Positions 21,587-32,821 of a DNA stretch of 45,935 nt are shown here, one piece after another. Both the position numbers and the translations under genes were made by a program. A model generated the notes under the pieces. The model was not told where the DNA came from and did no database searches. It worked only from the letters and a program-made list of their open reading frames with translations. Position 1 is the first letter of the stretch. Each line of letters opens with the position of its first letter. This stretch comes from Chalciporus piperatus (taxonomy: Eukaryota; Basidiomycota; Agaricomycetes; Boletales; Boletaceae). The DNA lies in assembly GCA_038093975.1 (NCBI GenBank), contig JBBPTG010000195.1, forward strand, positions 1 to 45,935, given 5' to 3'.

Positions 21587-24469
21587 ATGGCTAACCCTGT
21601 TGATCTTCCTTCCTCCGACGCCAGCCAGAAGGTCAACACAGGTCAAATAATTGTGCGTAGAATTTTACTCTCTTCTCGTTGTATTTCTAGCTCACTCGCT
21701 GTGGCAGAGGCGCAATATGCGCACAATTCAACGCCTCGCTTATATCACGAATGCCGTGCCTCACCGTAGCACGACTCAACCTTCTCCCGCCAAAGCAAGT
21801 GGCGGAAGTCGACACCCAAGTCAATCTCAAACTCGCACCACCGTCGATTCTGCGATCCAAAGTGAACTCGCTGACGCACGCTTCCAGTCGGAAGATCTTG
21901 CCGATCAGATGTTTGGTCACCTGGTCTCCACCAAGCTCGCGAAGGATATCTTGACCCAATTCATTGATGACCGCGTGGTTATGGTCTATGAAGGAAAGTC
22001 TTCTGACCCGCCCTCCTCTCCACCACTTGATGCAGACTCTGTGGGCGCTCGCCACGCACTTGAGCAGGCCTTCCAAGACGCCACAGAGCGTGGCTGCAGC
22101 CATCCCAATACGCACGGTGACCCTCTGGATACCCATTCCCCACCTCACGCGAAGTCGAAGACAACGTACTCGTGGAAATGGGCTCATTTCCCCAGCGGAA
22201 CCATTGGCGAAGATCAACTTGTCGCGTTCCTTAATACCATCGTCGAGAAAGCTTTCCATTTCGCGAAATCACGGCTCGTGGCTCCTAATAACGAGTTGCG
22301 AAATCGTTTCGCCGCCCCAAGGGACAAGCACCACGCTGTCCCACTCGCTTACGAGGCTGATTCAGAGGATATGCGGCCAGATTTCTTCGTCTTGCCCGTT
22401 GAGGCGTTCTCCGACGACTTCAAGACCGTCGACGAGACATATGTCAACTTCACTGCCCTGCGCGCTGTGGGAGAGTCGAAGAGCAAGGATTTGGCACACG
22501 GCATAGAGCAAGTCCAGCGGTACGCGCGGGGACTCAGACGCGCTCAGCCATGGGTTCATTTTGTTGTGGCTATGACAATCGCCAAGGGTAGGGCGTGCTT
22601 CTCACGTGGTGACAGCAGTGGTACAGAGCGTCTCCAGCTGGCTCTTACGGATGGATGGGGTTGTCTCGAGTTCATTCGCATTCTTCTCGGCCTTGCGTTA
22701 GCGGACCACGTGGATCTGGGGCAAAACCCTGACGTCCAACTGAAATCAGAAGTACGATCTTGTCGTGTCCCAGTGCTCCCTCGACCATCAGCCCCGTCGA
22801 AAACACCTCCATGGAGAGCTCCCATCCCTACGGGTGATGTCTCGGATGTGCGCTCATCGCCTGATGTCATCCCCTCCACGCTCCGTGATGATCCCCACCC
22901 TTCTGATCAACCCCCGTCCACATCTCCCCCCGGATTCTCGCCCCCCAATCTGCCCTCCCAGACGACGACGGCCAGCACTACTTCCAGGTCAAACAAAAGG
23001 ACTCTTGCGGATCACGGAAACGAAATTACACAATTACCCAAGCCCACGAAGCAACGCAAGGTCAATAAAACGGTGTTCCTCCCTCTCTCCATATACGGGC
23101 ACCGCAGTTTTGGAACATTGTTCACGTCCAGCTCCATTCGCGGACGGTGTACAACTGTCTTCGGCGTGGTGGACCTTGAGGACGAGACGAAGCTCCTGGC
23201 GTTAAAAATGTCGTGGCAAGATGTCGAGCGCGTGAAGGATCAAGATGAAGTCATGGAAACGTTGAAGAAGCACGAAGGACATCCTAACGCCGTCATACCG
23301 CTGAAGTACGCTCTCTTCGAATCACTGCACAACTTGCCCTCGCTGACCATCCGCCAGGACACTTAGGGGTACAAAGCAAGGCAGCGTTTGTACCACTCTG
23401 GGAACAATCAGAGCCTTCTTGGATGACCAGTTGACTGGTTTCCCTGTCGAAAACCGGATTCTCATTGTCAACATCTCCGATTTGAAGCGTCCCGTCAAGC
23501 TCTTCTGGAGCATCCATGATTTCGTTCGAGGACTTCGTGGCGCACTCCTCGGTATGTGTGTCATGGGTCATCTCATTTGTGCCAATGCTGATGCGCATCA
23601 TTTTGCAAGGTCACCAATATCTTACGAGTATCGGCATCTTGCACCGTGATGTTAGCGAGAACAACATCGTCCTCGCGCTGTTTCCAGGGGATGTGCACGG
23701 TTACATAATCGACCTAGACATGGCGATTCTCCAAGCGGCGGAGAAACCTACCGAGCGGAGTTTAACGGTCAACTTGAAACAGAAAGGCCGTTGGACAGCG
23801 AGACACAAGGAGCAACCTGGAGGTGATGCCGCGAAGCAGGCTCATTCCCAGCCCATCAAGGCGGTTCGGACGGTGAGTTATTTCAGTGAATAGTGTCGAT
23901 CCCTTGCTCATCATAGATGAACTCTTAAGGGCACTACCCCTTACATGTCATTCAACGTCCTGTACGGTCGGAGACACACTCATTTTGATGACGTGGAGTC
24001 ATTCCTCTATGTACTCCTCCTTTTCTTTTTCTCCTACGCAGGCCCGCTTGCTACAGAAGAACTTCGTCAAGCACATGCTGAAGGCTTTGTACAGTCTGCG
24101 GGCTCGGGGCGCCATTCTCATATCAGAAGCTGGCCTCGAGCGTACGCTACCTGGGCGGAAGGCGATTTGCTGCTGACAGCGTACGCCAAATCTGCTTCTC
24201 TCCAAACCGAGGATGCTGCTTCGCGTCTTATCGACCGTCCCGAGATGCAAGAGTGTTTGCAGAAGAACTGGAACACCGATCTTCACGATGCGATTGTGAC
24301 TCTGGTGGCTGAGGCGTGGACGTTATTTTCAGACAGTACTACACGTTCTCGTGATCGCACGGAGGTCTCGCACGACGAATTCGTTGCGATACTCGATGCC
24401 TGGCTGGAAGACTATGCCTCGCTCGAGGATCGATTCTCCAACTGCCCTTTTCCGAAACGTACGCGCTAG
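21587..24469 (+). CDS. FunK1 kinase with PD-(D/E)xK-like N-terminal region, clade B copy 4
   Basis: Exons 21587..21652, 21708..23305, 23358..23551, 23610..23872 and 23930..24469 join in frame to 886 aa. Intron positions and phases match clade A, except that there is no final small exon; the frame simply ends at PKRTR. Motifs: RPD (D about 247), GESK (E about 278), QVQRY, a proline/serine-rich linker with a weak basic motif (KPTKQRKV), LALKMSWQD, ILHRDVSENN (D about 633), IIDLDMA, GTTPYMSFNV and HFDDVESFLYVLL. All kinase catalytic residues are present. This is the intact representative of clade B; the copy at 28725 is a broken sister. Predicted serine/threonine-type kinase of the fungal-specific FunK1 family; substrate unknown. 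Confidence 0.9.
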
Positions 24470-25207
24470 ACCTAATTTTTTATCGTTTGCCCCTTGCTCA
24501 TGCTTATTCTCCCAGCCTCCGTCTTATCATAGAATATCACGATAGTAAATAAGAGGGCCACCACGCTGTTTTTCCTAGCTTCTCCTCCCCGTCTGAAATA
24601 GATCAAAGTTGTCTCTGCCACAATTCCCAACCTTAATGTCCTTCGATGTCATGCCTATAGATCATCATCAGAATTTGTGCCGTGTAATCATTGGTGACTA
24701 CGGAGTACGTAAACGCAATATGTATAGGTTCTTTCGAACGTTCAAGTTCCAATTAAATGGCTCCGGGACTGTGCCCCAACCTCGATTGCCACATGTTTAT
24801 GTACTGCTCCGTTTCCGCATCGCGCACTTCGTTCGCTGAACCTCAAAACTCACGGGGCTCCTACCATTCTTGAGTTTTTGGAATGGCAGATGACTCTGCC
24901 CAATCTAGGTCACCTCGAGGTCTCTCAGAGACCTCACCCCAGACATATGCATGTCGACGCAGTTCTTGTCTAGCTTGTCTAGAGTCACTCTCGACTCTCG
25001 GCATCAGTGGCGTTAGGTGACTAAAACTGCCGAAACTTGAAGCTCGCGGTGCCAGCGGAGATTTGGGACAGAGCAAGCCAAGAAAGAGCAAGCCACGAAT
25101 TTTGTTCCGCATTTGATCCTCTTTTTTCACATTGTCGTTCCTTCTAGCTCACCAAGCCGCGGGAAACACGCCCAGTACACGCCCCCATTCACGGCGCACC
25201 AGATTAG
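24470..25207. pseudogene. Clade B 3' flank and F-box 3' remnant before FunK1 copy 5
   Basis: 24470-24710 is the 3' flank shared with the copy at 31357-31570 (GATAGTAAATAAGAGGGCCA and on). About 24830-25020 is a decayed F-box/LRR 3' end (CGCTGAACCTCAAAACTCAC, ATGACTCTGCCCAATCTAGG, ACTCTCGGCATCAGTGG). It runs directly into the FunK1 upstream region, as in front of copies 2 and 3. No intact gene. Confidence 0.65.
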
Positions 25208-25219
25208 TTTAAAAGGCGT
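25208..25219 (+). promoter_or_regulatory. Conserved TATA-like core of FunK1 copy 5
   Basis: TTTAAAAGGCGT is retained. The first-exon start codon about 120 bp downstream is ATA instead of ATG in this copy. Confidence 0.5.
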
Positions 25220-25478
25220 GCCACTTGCCACACATTCAAAAGGTCAGATTGAGCCCTTCATCCCCACCTTTGAAGTTTGAACACTAACGAAATACATTGC
25301 TTCTCGGCTGACCTTCTTTTAATTTGTTCTGTATCACGCCATATCAACTACGACCGCGCCTAGTGCTGCTGTCCTTCGGCCTTCAGCAAACCAGCCCACT
25401 AATATTGCTAGTAAGCTTCTCCGACACTGCCTCTTGTTGCGTTCTTGCATCCTCACCTTGGCGCAGTACGCACGCAAT

Positions 25479-28221
25479 ATGGACAAATTTACTCCGCGTC
25501 TTCCTCCGCGCGATGTCGTCGAACCCAAGAGTATCGAGCGTGACTCATCTCCTGCCAAAGCCGGTGCTGGACCCCGAGTTACGGGGAGTAGTCAATCACG
25601 CTCTGATGTTGATGCGGCGATCGACGAGGAACCCAGCGATGCACGATATATCTCCGAAGATCTCCCTGACCGGATGTTCGGACATTTGGTGTCGACCGAA
25701 CTGGCGAGAGATGTTTTGAACCATTTCATCACTTCCGGATACGTCAAGGTCGCGAAGGAGCAAGGAACAACTCTTCTTCCAGGATCTGATGACGTAGAGC
25801 GTGCTTTGGATCAGGCGTTCCAAGACGCGAAGGAGAATGGCTTGCGTCACTTGGACTCTCTGGAACCTACAACCACACGGAGGAAGACCAAGCAGGTCGC
25901 GTACTCATGGCAGTGGCAACAGTTTCCATCTGAGCCCATTCAAGAAGACCCACTCGTCGAATTCCTGAATGTCGTCATCGAGCGTGCGTTCCATTTCGCC
26001 CAAACGGCATCGCTGCTCCTTCCTCCGAACGACCGCTTGCATCATCGTTTCGCCGCTCCACCCGACAAACTCCATCCTCTCCCGTTGTCTTACGAAGCCG
26101 ACGGAGAAGATATGCGACCTGACTTCTTGCTCCTGCCAGTCGACGCATTCCAAGCGGACTCTCAGATGGTCGACGAAAAATATGTGAATTTCACTGCCGT
26201 GCGCGCCGTCGGAGAGTCGAAGACCAGCACCTTGTCAAAGGGGGTTCACCAAGTACAGCGCTACTTGAGGGGAGTGAGGCGGTCTCAGCCGTGGCTCCAC
26301 TTCGCGATCGCCATGGTTATGACGAAGGACAAGCTTTGCCTGATGCGAGGAAATAGTAGTGGCACGGAGTGCGTCCAATTAACCCTCTCGGAGGGCAGGG
26401 GTTGTATCGAATTCATCCGACTTTTGCTCGGCCTTGCCTTGGCGGACCCAGTGGACCTAGGGCAGAATCCTGACGTCGAACTCGATTCCGAGGTTCAAAC
26501 GCTTGTCTCCGCAAGCGCCTTTCCTGGCATGCACGCAGCGAATCGTGTTCAATCTCTTGCTATCTCCAGGTCACCCTCACCCATCCATTCTACCTCTACC
26601 AGTCTTTCGACGAGCTCGAGTTGCGCCACCACATCTCAGCAGTCCGCCAAATCCAAGCGGAAACGCCCAGAAGTGGATAGTGACGACGACGACTGTGACG
26701 TTGATCCCCGAGAGCGACCCTCCAAGAAAAGGAAGATCGTTCATGTCGACCGTCGGATATTCTTTCCCGCCAGATTATATGGGCACGTGTGTCAGGGACT
26801 CTTGTATTGTTCCAGCTCTCTCCGTGGGCGGTGCACTGTTGTTTTTTGTGTTGTCGAGCCGGCCTCTTTGGATCGCCTAGCGGCACTCAAGATGTCGTGG
26901 CAAGACGCAGACCGCCTCGCTGATCAGGAAAAGGTCCTTGAAAAACTGTCACAACACGGAGATCATCCTAACGTCACCATGCCACGAAAGTGCATCTTCT
27001 TTTCTTCGCACCAACGCGACGTTCGCTGATTGTAGTGCAGACACTTTAGGGCGTTGAGGAAGGGGAAATACTGCAGTACTTCGGCAGGAATCAGGGGCTT
27101 TCTGGAAGATCAGCTTGCCGGATTCGGAGTTGAGAATCGCTTCCTCGTCGTCTCTGTCTCTGATTTGAAGCGTCCGGTGAAGTATTTTTGGGGTTTGCAC
27201 GACTTCGTACGAGGGCTTCGTGGCGCGCTCCTAGGTATCATTCTCTATCTTGTGCCTTGCGCCAGGCCATACTTATCCGGTTCTCACAGGTCACGAATAC
27301 CTTGTCAGCATCGGTATTCTCCACCGGGACTTCAGCGAGAACAACATGGTTCTTGGACTTTTCCCGGGCGATGAGAGAGGCTATTTAATAGACCCGGACA
27401 TGGCCATTCTGCAAGCGGCCGCGAAGCCTACCCAACCTCCCCTTCCACCTACGACTGCCGTCACTCGTTTCCGCTCACACAGGAACAGAAAACAGCAGGA
27501 TCCCCTCATCAAACAAGATGAGACCACGCCGGTCAAGGGCTTGCGCACAGTAAGCGTCCTCCTGAATTGTATTTTGGCTATTTGCTCACTTCGCCTTGAG
27601 GGAACCACTCCTTACATGTCCTTCAACGTTCTCCGTGGCGGCAATCACACACATTTCGATGACGTAGAGTCGTTTCTCTACGTTCTTCTACTTTTCTTTT
27701 TCTCCTATGCAGGCCCCCTCGACAAGAAGGATCTCCTTAATGCCCATGCTCGCGGGTTCGTCGAATCAGTTGGCTCTGGTCAGTTACATCACAGGAGGAG
27801 TTGGCCCCCTGCCTATGCGGAATGGGATGAAGGGAATTTTAAGCGCACGGCCAATGACAAGCTCTCCGCTCTAGCCCTTGACGACGCTGGAGACGCTCTT
27901 GTTACAAGTCCCGAGGTGCAGGAATGCCTCAAACATTGGCCCTCTGGACTACACGATGCGATCGAGGACATTTTGGGCAACACGATGGACCTCTTCGCGG
28001 GTAGCATTATGTCTCATGGTAAATTCCTCCGTCGCACCGAAGTCTCACATGACAAGTTCATTGCGTTGCTGGACGATTGGTTGGAGGATAACGCTGGCAT
28101 TGAAGCAGATTTCTCGAATTGCCCATTCCCATCTAACATGAGCAGGTATGTTCTTCCTTTCCGTCCCTGAGCTCTACCGCTCACATTTAGTAGTCCTCAG
28201 TCTACCTCAGCCAGCGAATAG
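25479..28221 (+). CDS. FunK1 kinase, clade A copy 5, first coding exon lost
   Basis: Exons 25479..26989, 27041..27234, 27290..27549, 27601..28145 and 28191..28221 join in frame to 846 aa. In copies 2 and 3 translation starts in a small upstream exon. Here the matching position reads ATATCAACTACG, so I start at the next conserved ATG (MDKF). Motifs are intact: RPD, GESK, QVQRY, a basic PSKKRKIV linker motif, ALKMSWQD, HRDFSENN, LIDPDMA and GTTPYM. It is a patchwork: about 350 bp match copy 3, the next stretch matches copy 2, the linker resembles copy 1, and exons 4-5 match copy 2. The 51-nt intron 27550-27600 is stop-free and in frame, with an unusual GAG acceptor, so its retention would add 17 residues just before the GTTPYM segment. 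Confidence 0.84.
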
Positions 28222-28237
28222 ATATGCTGCTTCCGTG

Positions 28238-28510
28238 TGACGTCGGAACCGCACTCGGGCGTCGTTCACTCGTGTTCAATTGTCATGTAAACTAGTTTAA
28301 CTTCCTCCGCCTCGATGGTCCTCTATGTACAATATAGAAGTACCGTGTAATCTCCCGGAAGTTGCAGTGCCGGACGTTCGGTCGGGTTGAACCGTGCGAG
28401 CTTTGTACTTAGCTTTCTATTCTTTCCGATTAATAAGTTTAGTAAGTACCTTACGCTGATACCGTTGATTGCGAGTCGTGATTATGACCACTGTAAATCC
28501 GCTTCGTGGT
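28238..28510 (+). repeat. FunK1 3'-flank repeat, copy R4
   Basis: Begins TGACGTCGGAACCGCACTCG and keeps the GTTCAATTGTCATGTAAAC block. It has an internal insertion (about 28408-28450) compared with R1. It ends where the upstream region of the next clade B gene begins, which has no TTTAAAAGGCGT core. Confidence 0.7.
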
Positions 28511-28724
28511 CCAGGTAGTTGTGTGCACATATGCTTACTGCCTCCGAATACATAGTCGATCGTCGCCTTGAAGAAGTTGATGCATTGATGGCTTACTTTG
28601 GAGTTGCTTTGACAGTCGACTCGGCTGTATCAACCACGCTCTCCCTCTACCAACTCCGATCAAGTGCGAGAATCTTTACGCTCTCGTCGAAGTTGTATCT
28701 CGCCTTCTCTGGCAGACGCGCAAT

Positions 28725-31356
28725 ATGCGCAAAATTCAACGCCTCGCTTATATCCCCAATGCCGTGCCTATCCGTGGCCCAACTCAACTTTCTCCCGCCA
28801 AAGAAAATGGGGGAAGCCGACACCCAAGTCAATCTCAAACTCACACTACTGTCGATTCTGTGATCCAAAGTGAACGCGCCGATGAACGCTTCCAGTCAGA
28901 AGATCTCGCCGATCACATGTTTGGTCACCTGGTCTCCACCGAGCTCGCGAATGAGATTTTGACCCAGTTCATTGTGGACCGTGTGGTTATGGTCTATGAA
29001 GGAATGCCTCCTAGACGCAATTCCGGCTCTCGACCACTCGATGCAAACTCTGTGGGCACTCACAACGCACTTGAGCAGGCCTTCCAAGACGCCACAGAGC
29101 AAGGCTGCAGTCATTCCAGTACCCATGGCGACCTTCTTCAGGTTGATACCCATTCCCCCCCAACTCACCCGAAGTCGAAGGCAACGTACTCGTGGAAGTG
29201 GGCCGATTTCCCCAGCGAACCATTTGGCCAAGATCAACTTGTCACGTTTCTTAATACCATCACCGAGAAAGCTTTCCATTTCGCGAAACCGCGGCTCGTG
29301 GCTCCTAATAAATGCTATCCCCCTCGATTACGCGGCCGATTCAGAGGATATGCGGCCAGATTTCTTCGTCTTGCCCGTTGAGGCGTTCTCCGACGGCTTC
29401 AAGACCGTCGACGAGACATATGTCAACTTCACTGCCCTGCGCGCTGTGGGAGAGTCGAAGAGCAAGGAATTGGCACGCGGCATGGAGCAAGTCCAGTGGT
29501 ACGCGCGGGGACTCAGACGCGCCCAGCCATGGGTTCATTTTGTTGTGGCTATGACAATCGCCAAGGATAGGGTGTGCTTCTTACGAGGTGACAGCAGTGG
29601 TACAGAGCGTCTCCAGCTGGCTCTTACGGATGGGCGGGGTTGTCTCGAGTTCATTCGAATTCTGCTAGGCCTTGCGTTAGCGGACCACGTGGATCTGGGG
29701 CAAAACCCCGACGTGCAACTGGGGCGTGAACTACGTTCTTGTGATGTCCCAGAGCTCCCTCGACCCAGAGCTCTCTTCTGCACGAGTCAGGCCTCGGATG
29801 TGCGTTCCCCTCCTGAAGGTAGTTCTTCAACGCACAGTGATTCTCCCCGTACTACTTCCAAGTCAAACAAAAGGACTCGTGCGGAGCACGGCAACGACTC
29901 GGAAAGTGAGCAACTACCCAAGCCCACGAAGAAACGCAAGGTCGATTCCATCAATAAAACGATGTTCATCCCTCTCTTCATCTATGGGTACCGGAGTTCT
30001 GGAACACTGTTCACGTCCAGTTCCATTCGTGGACGGTGTACAACTGTATTTTGCGTGGTGGACTCTGAGGACGAGACGAAGCTCTTGGCGTTAAAGATGT
30101 CGTGGCAAGATGTCGAGCGCGTGAAGGATCAAGATGAAGTCATGGAAACGTTGAAGAAGCACCAAGGACATGCTAACGCCGTCGTACCACTGAAGTACGC
30201 TCTCTTCAAATGACTGTGCACAACTCGCTGACCCTCGGGCCTCCACCAGGACACTCAGAGGTACAAAGCAAGGTGGCGCGTGTACCACTCTGGGAACAAT
30301 CAGAGCCTTCTTTGATGACCAGTTGACTGGTTTCCCCGTCGAAAACCGGACTCTCGTTGTCAGTGTCTCCGATTTGAAGCGTCCTGTCAAGTTCTTCTGG
30401 AGCATCCATGATTTCGTTCGAGGCCTTCGTGGCGCACTCCTAGGTATGTGGGTCATGGGTCATCTCATTTGTGCCCATGCTGATGCGCGACATCATGCAA
30501 GGTCACCAATATCTTACGAGTATTGGGATCTTGCACCGTGATGTCAGCGAGAACAACATTGTCCTCGCGCTGTTTCCAGGGGATGTGCACGGTTACATAA
30601 TCGACCTAGACATGGCGATTCTCCAAGAGGCGGAGAAACCTACCGACCCTACATCAAGGGCCAAACGGAAAGCCCGTTGGACAGTGATACCCAAGGCGCA
30701 ACCTGCAGCTGATGCCGCGAAGCAGGCTGATTCCCAGCCTATCAAAGCAGTTCGGACGGTGAGTTATTTGTGAATAGTGTCGATCCCTTGCTCATCATAG
30801 ATGAACTCTTAAGGGCACTACCCCTTACATGTCATTCAACGTCCTGTACGGTCGGAGACACACTCATTTTGATGACGTAGAGTCATTCCTCTATGTACTC
30901 CTCCTTTTCTTCTTCTCCTACGCAGGGCCACTTGCTGCAGAAGAACTTCGTCAAGCACATGCTCAAGGCTTTGTGCAGTCTGCGGGGTCTGGGCGCCATT
31001 CTCATATCAGAAGTTGGCCTCGAGCGTACGCTAACTGGGCGGAAGGCGATTTACTGCGGACAGCGCACGCGAAATCTGCCTCTCTCAAAAATTGGGACGC
31101 TGCTTTGGATCTTATTAACAGCGTCGACATGCAAGAGTGTTTGCAGAAGAACTGGGGCGCCAATCTTCACGATGCGATTGTGAATCTGGTGGCTGAAGTG
31201 TGGGCGTTATTTTCAGACAGTACTGGGAGCCGCCCTCGTGAGGGCACGGAGGTCTCGCACGACGAATTCATTGCGTTACTCGATGATTGGCTGGAAGACC
31301 ATGCCTCACTCGAGGATCCATTCTCCAACTGCCCATTTCCGAAATGTACGCGCTAG
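28725..31356 (+). pseudogene. FunK1 kinase, clade B copy 6, frameshifted
   Basis: Homology to copy 4 gives exons 28725..30194 (interrupted), 30250..30443, 30502..30758 and 30814..31356. Inside the first of these, at about 29312, 41 bp are missing compared with copy 4, just before the RPD segment. The frame from 28725 therefore ends at 29381 and the downstream part continues in another frame. The promoter core and the small first exon are also absent. Everything downstream is well kept: RPD, GESK, QVQWY, basic KPTKKRKV motif, ALKMSWQD, HRDVSENN, IIDLDMA and GTTPYM. The kinase part alone is uninterrupted, so a shorter product from an internal start cannot be excluded. Confidence 0.84.
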
Positions 31357-31941
31357 ACCTAATTTTTGATCGTTTGCCCCTTGCTTATGCTTATTCTCAC
31401 AGCCTCCGTCCTATCATAAAATATAACGATAGCAGATAAGAGGGCTACCACACTGTGTTTCCTGGTTTCTCCATCGCCGTCTGAATCTCCCCCACAATTT
31501 CCAAAGTCAATGTTCTTCGAAGTTCGATGTCATGCCTATATATCGTCAGAATTTGTGCTGTGGTGTCGGCGCAGTAAACACAATTATCACGATTAAATGA
31601 CTGGCTTACGACCTCCATGTTCACGATGAACCGAACACTGTGTGTTCCCATCCACCTCCTGTCAGCATCTGATGGAAGTGCTTTGTTTCCTGAACTTCAA
31701 AATTCACGGGAAACCTGTAGTACGTGAATGACGATAGCAATGCAGATTGGACGACATACTCATGGACATGGTGATCTCGGTGTTGTACAAGCGCGTACTA
31801 TCCAGGTCACGGTTAGCTACCGTACAATCAAGTTGCCGATCTTGAATCACTGGCACATGAGCCTGAGGCTGATTGTGACGTTAGTTGGACGTGACTTTTA
31901 AAAACTACCGAAACATGAAGTTGAACGCTTTGGCACATCCG
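31357..31941. pseudogene. Clade B 3' flank, F-box scraps and FunK1 upstream remnant
   Basis: 31357-31570 repeats the 3' flank of copy 4. About 31610-31830 holds disjointed F-box gene scraps (CACGATGAACCGAACAC, CTTCAAAATTCACGGG, TCATGGACATGGTGATCTCG). About 31878-31938 is a short remnant of the FunK1 upstream region (GTTAGTTGGACGTGAC, ACTACCGAAACATGAAG). None can encode a product. Confidence 0.6.
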
Positions 31942-32330
31942 AGCGTGAACCTGGCAACAATTCACGACACTGTCCCGCCAGTGCCTCTCACTGAACGAAA
32001 CGACTGCCAGTGGTATACAAAGTGCGACGCGCTGTGGACGCGCTAACATGCGGCCTGGGCTTCCGAATTGTCCTAGAACGAACTTTGATGAGTGTGCGCG
32101 CTCAAATAAGTTGCACTCACTGACGCAGCATCACCACGGCAACGACTCACAACTGCGTTTTCGGCGCCGCTTGCTTCAATGTGGACACCGGCTGTCATGC
32201 GATATATGAAGCCTGGAGGGAATCTCCTCTTCAGTCAAGTTAAGCCGCAATCGACTCATGCTCGTAACCACAGGTACATACGCTCGACTTCCAAGTCGGC
32301 GACGAGACATTCAACACATAATACAAGGAT
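31942..32330 (+). pseudogene. Copied 5' region of the alpha/beta hydrolase gene
   Basis: Repeats about 16929-17385, ending a short way into the hydrolase coding region (ATGCTCGTAACCACAGG, CGACTTCCAAGTCGGCGACG). It has lost a segment of about 100 bp in the middle and carries a 4-bp insertion just after the start codon. It is cut off at about 32330, where an unrelated oxidoreductase remnant begins. Confidence 0.75.
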
Positions 32331-32640
32331 GTCATTTCAGAAAGCTTTGAGGCCGAGGCTGGGTATCTCAAAGTCAGTCAGCTCATCCGCGAAGGAAAGA
32401 TTGGAAAGGCCGCGTTCTTCCACCTTAGAGTGGTGAATTATATGGAAGTGTGGATGTACCTATTGATGGTGTCGTCGCGGGCTGGGTGGGATTCTTGAAC
32501 GCGGTTGCTGGTCTGGGGCGACGATGGTTTGAACAGCCCAGGCGGTGCGCTGATAGATATAGCATTCATCGAGGCAGCGCTGAACAGTAGAGGGAATCTG
32601 TTTAGCTTGCAGGACCTCATCAACGGGGCGTCGAATTGAT
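32325..32640 (+). pseudogene. Gfo/Idh/MocA-type oxidoreductase remnant
   Basis: Pieces in changing frames recall the family's C-terminal domain: FEAEAGYLKVSQLIREGKIG and AAFFHLRVVNY (about 32338-32440), VDVPIDGVVAGWVGFLNAVA, then after a frame change DDGLNSPGGALIDIAFIEAA and a stop at 32638-32640. The family (NAD(P)-dependent sugar or dihydrodiol dehydrogenases) has matching xGKIGKP.FFHLR and ALRDVAFIEAAL segments. The N-terminal nucleotide-binding half and the middle are missing, so it cannot be functional. Identification rests on remembered family motifs. Confidence 0.55.
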
Positions 32641-32821
32641 GGGGTTGAGGCTCACGCCACAACGTGCAACCGACGACACATAGCATGCAATGGTATGTTC
32701 GTTGCATCTAAAGATGGCTTTGCGGAAGATGGTCATCAAACAAAGTCAACATACATCGGCCCAAGAAATCCAATCACAAGAGTTACTGTCTAGAATAATA
32801 CAATTTTTGTGCACTTCTCTT

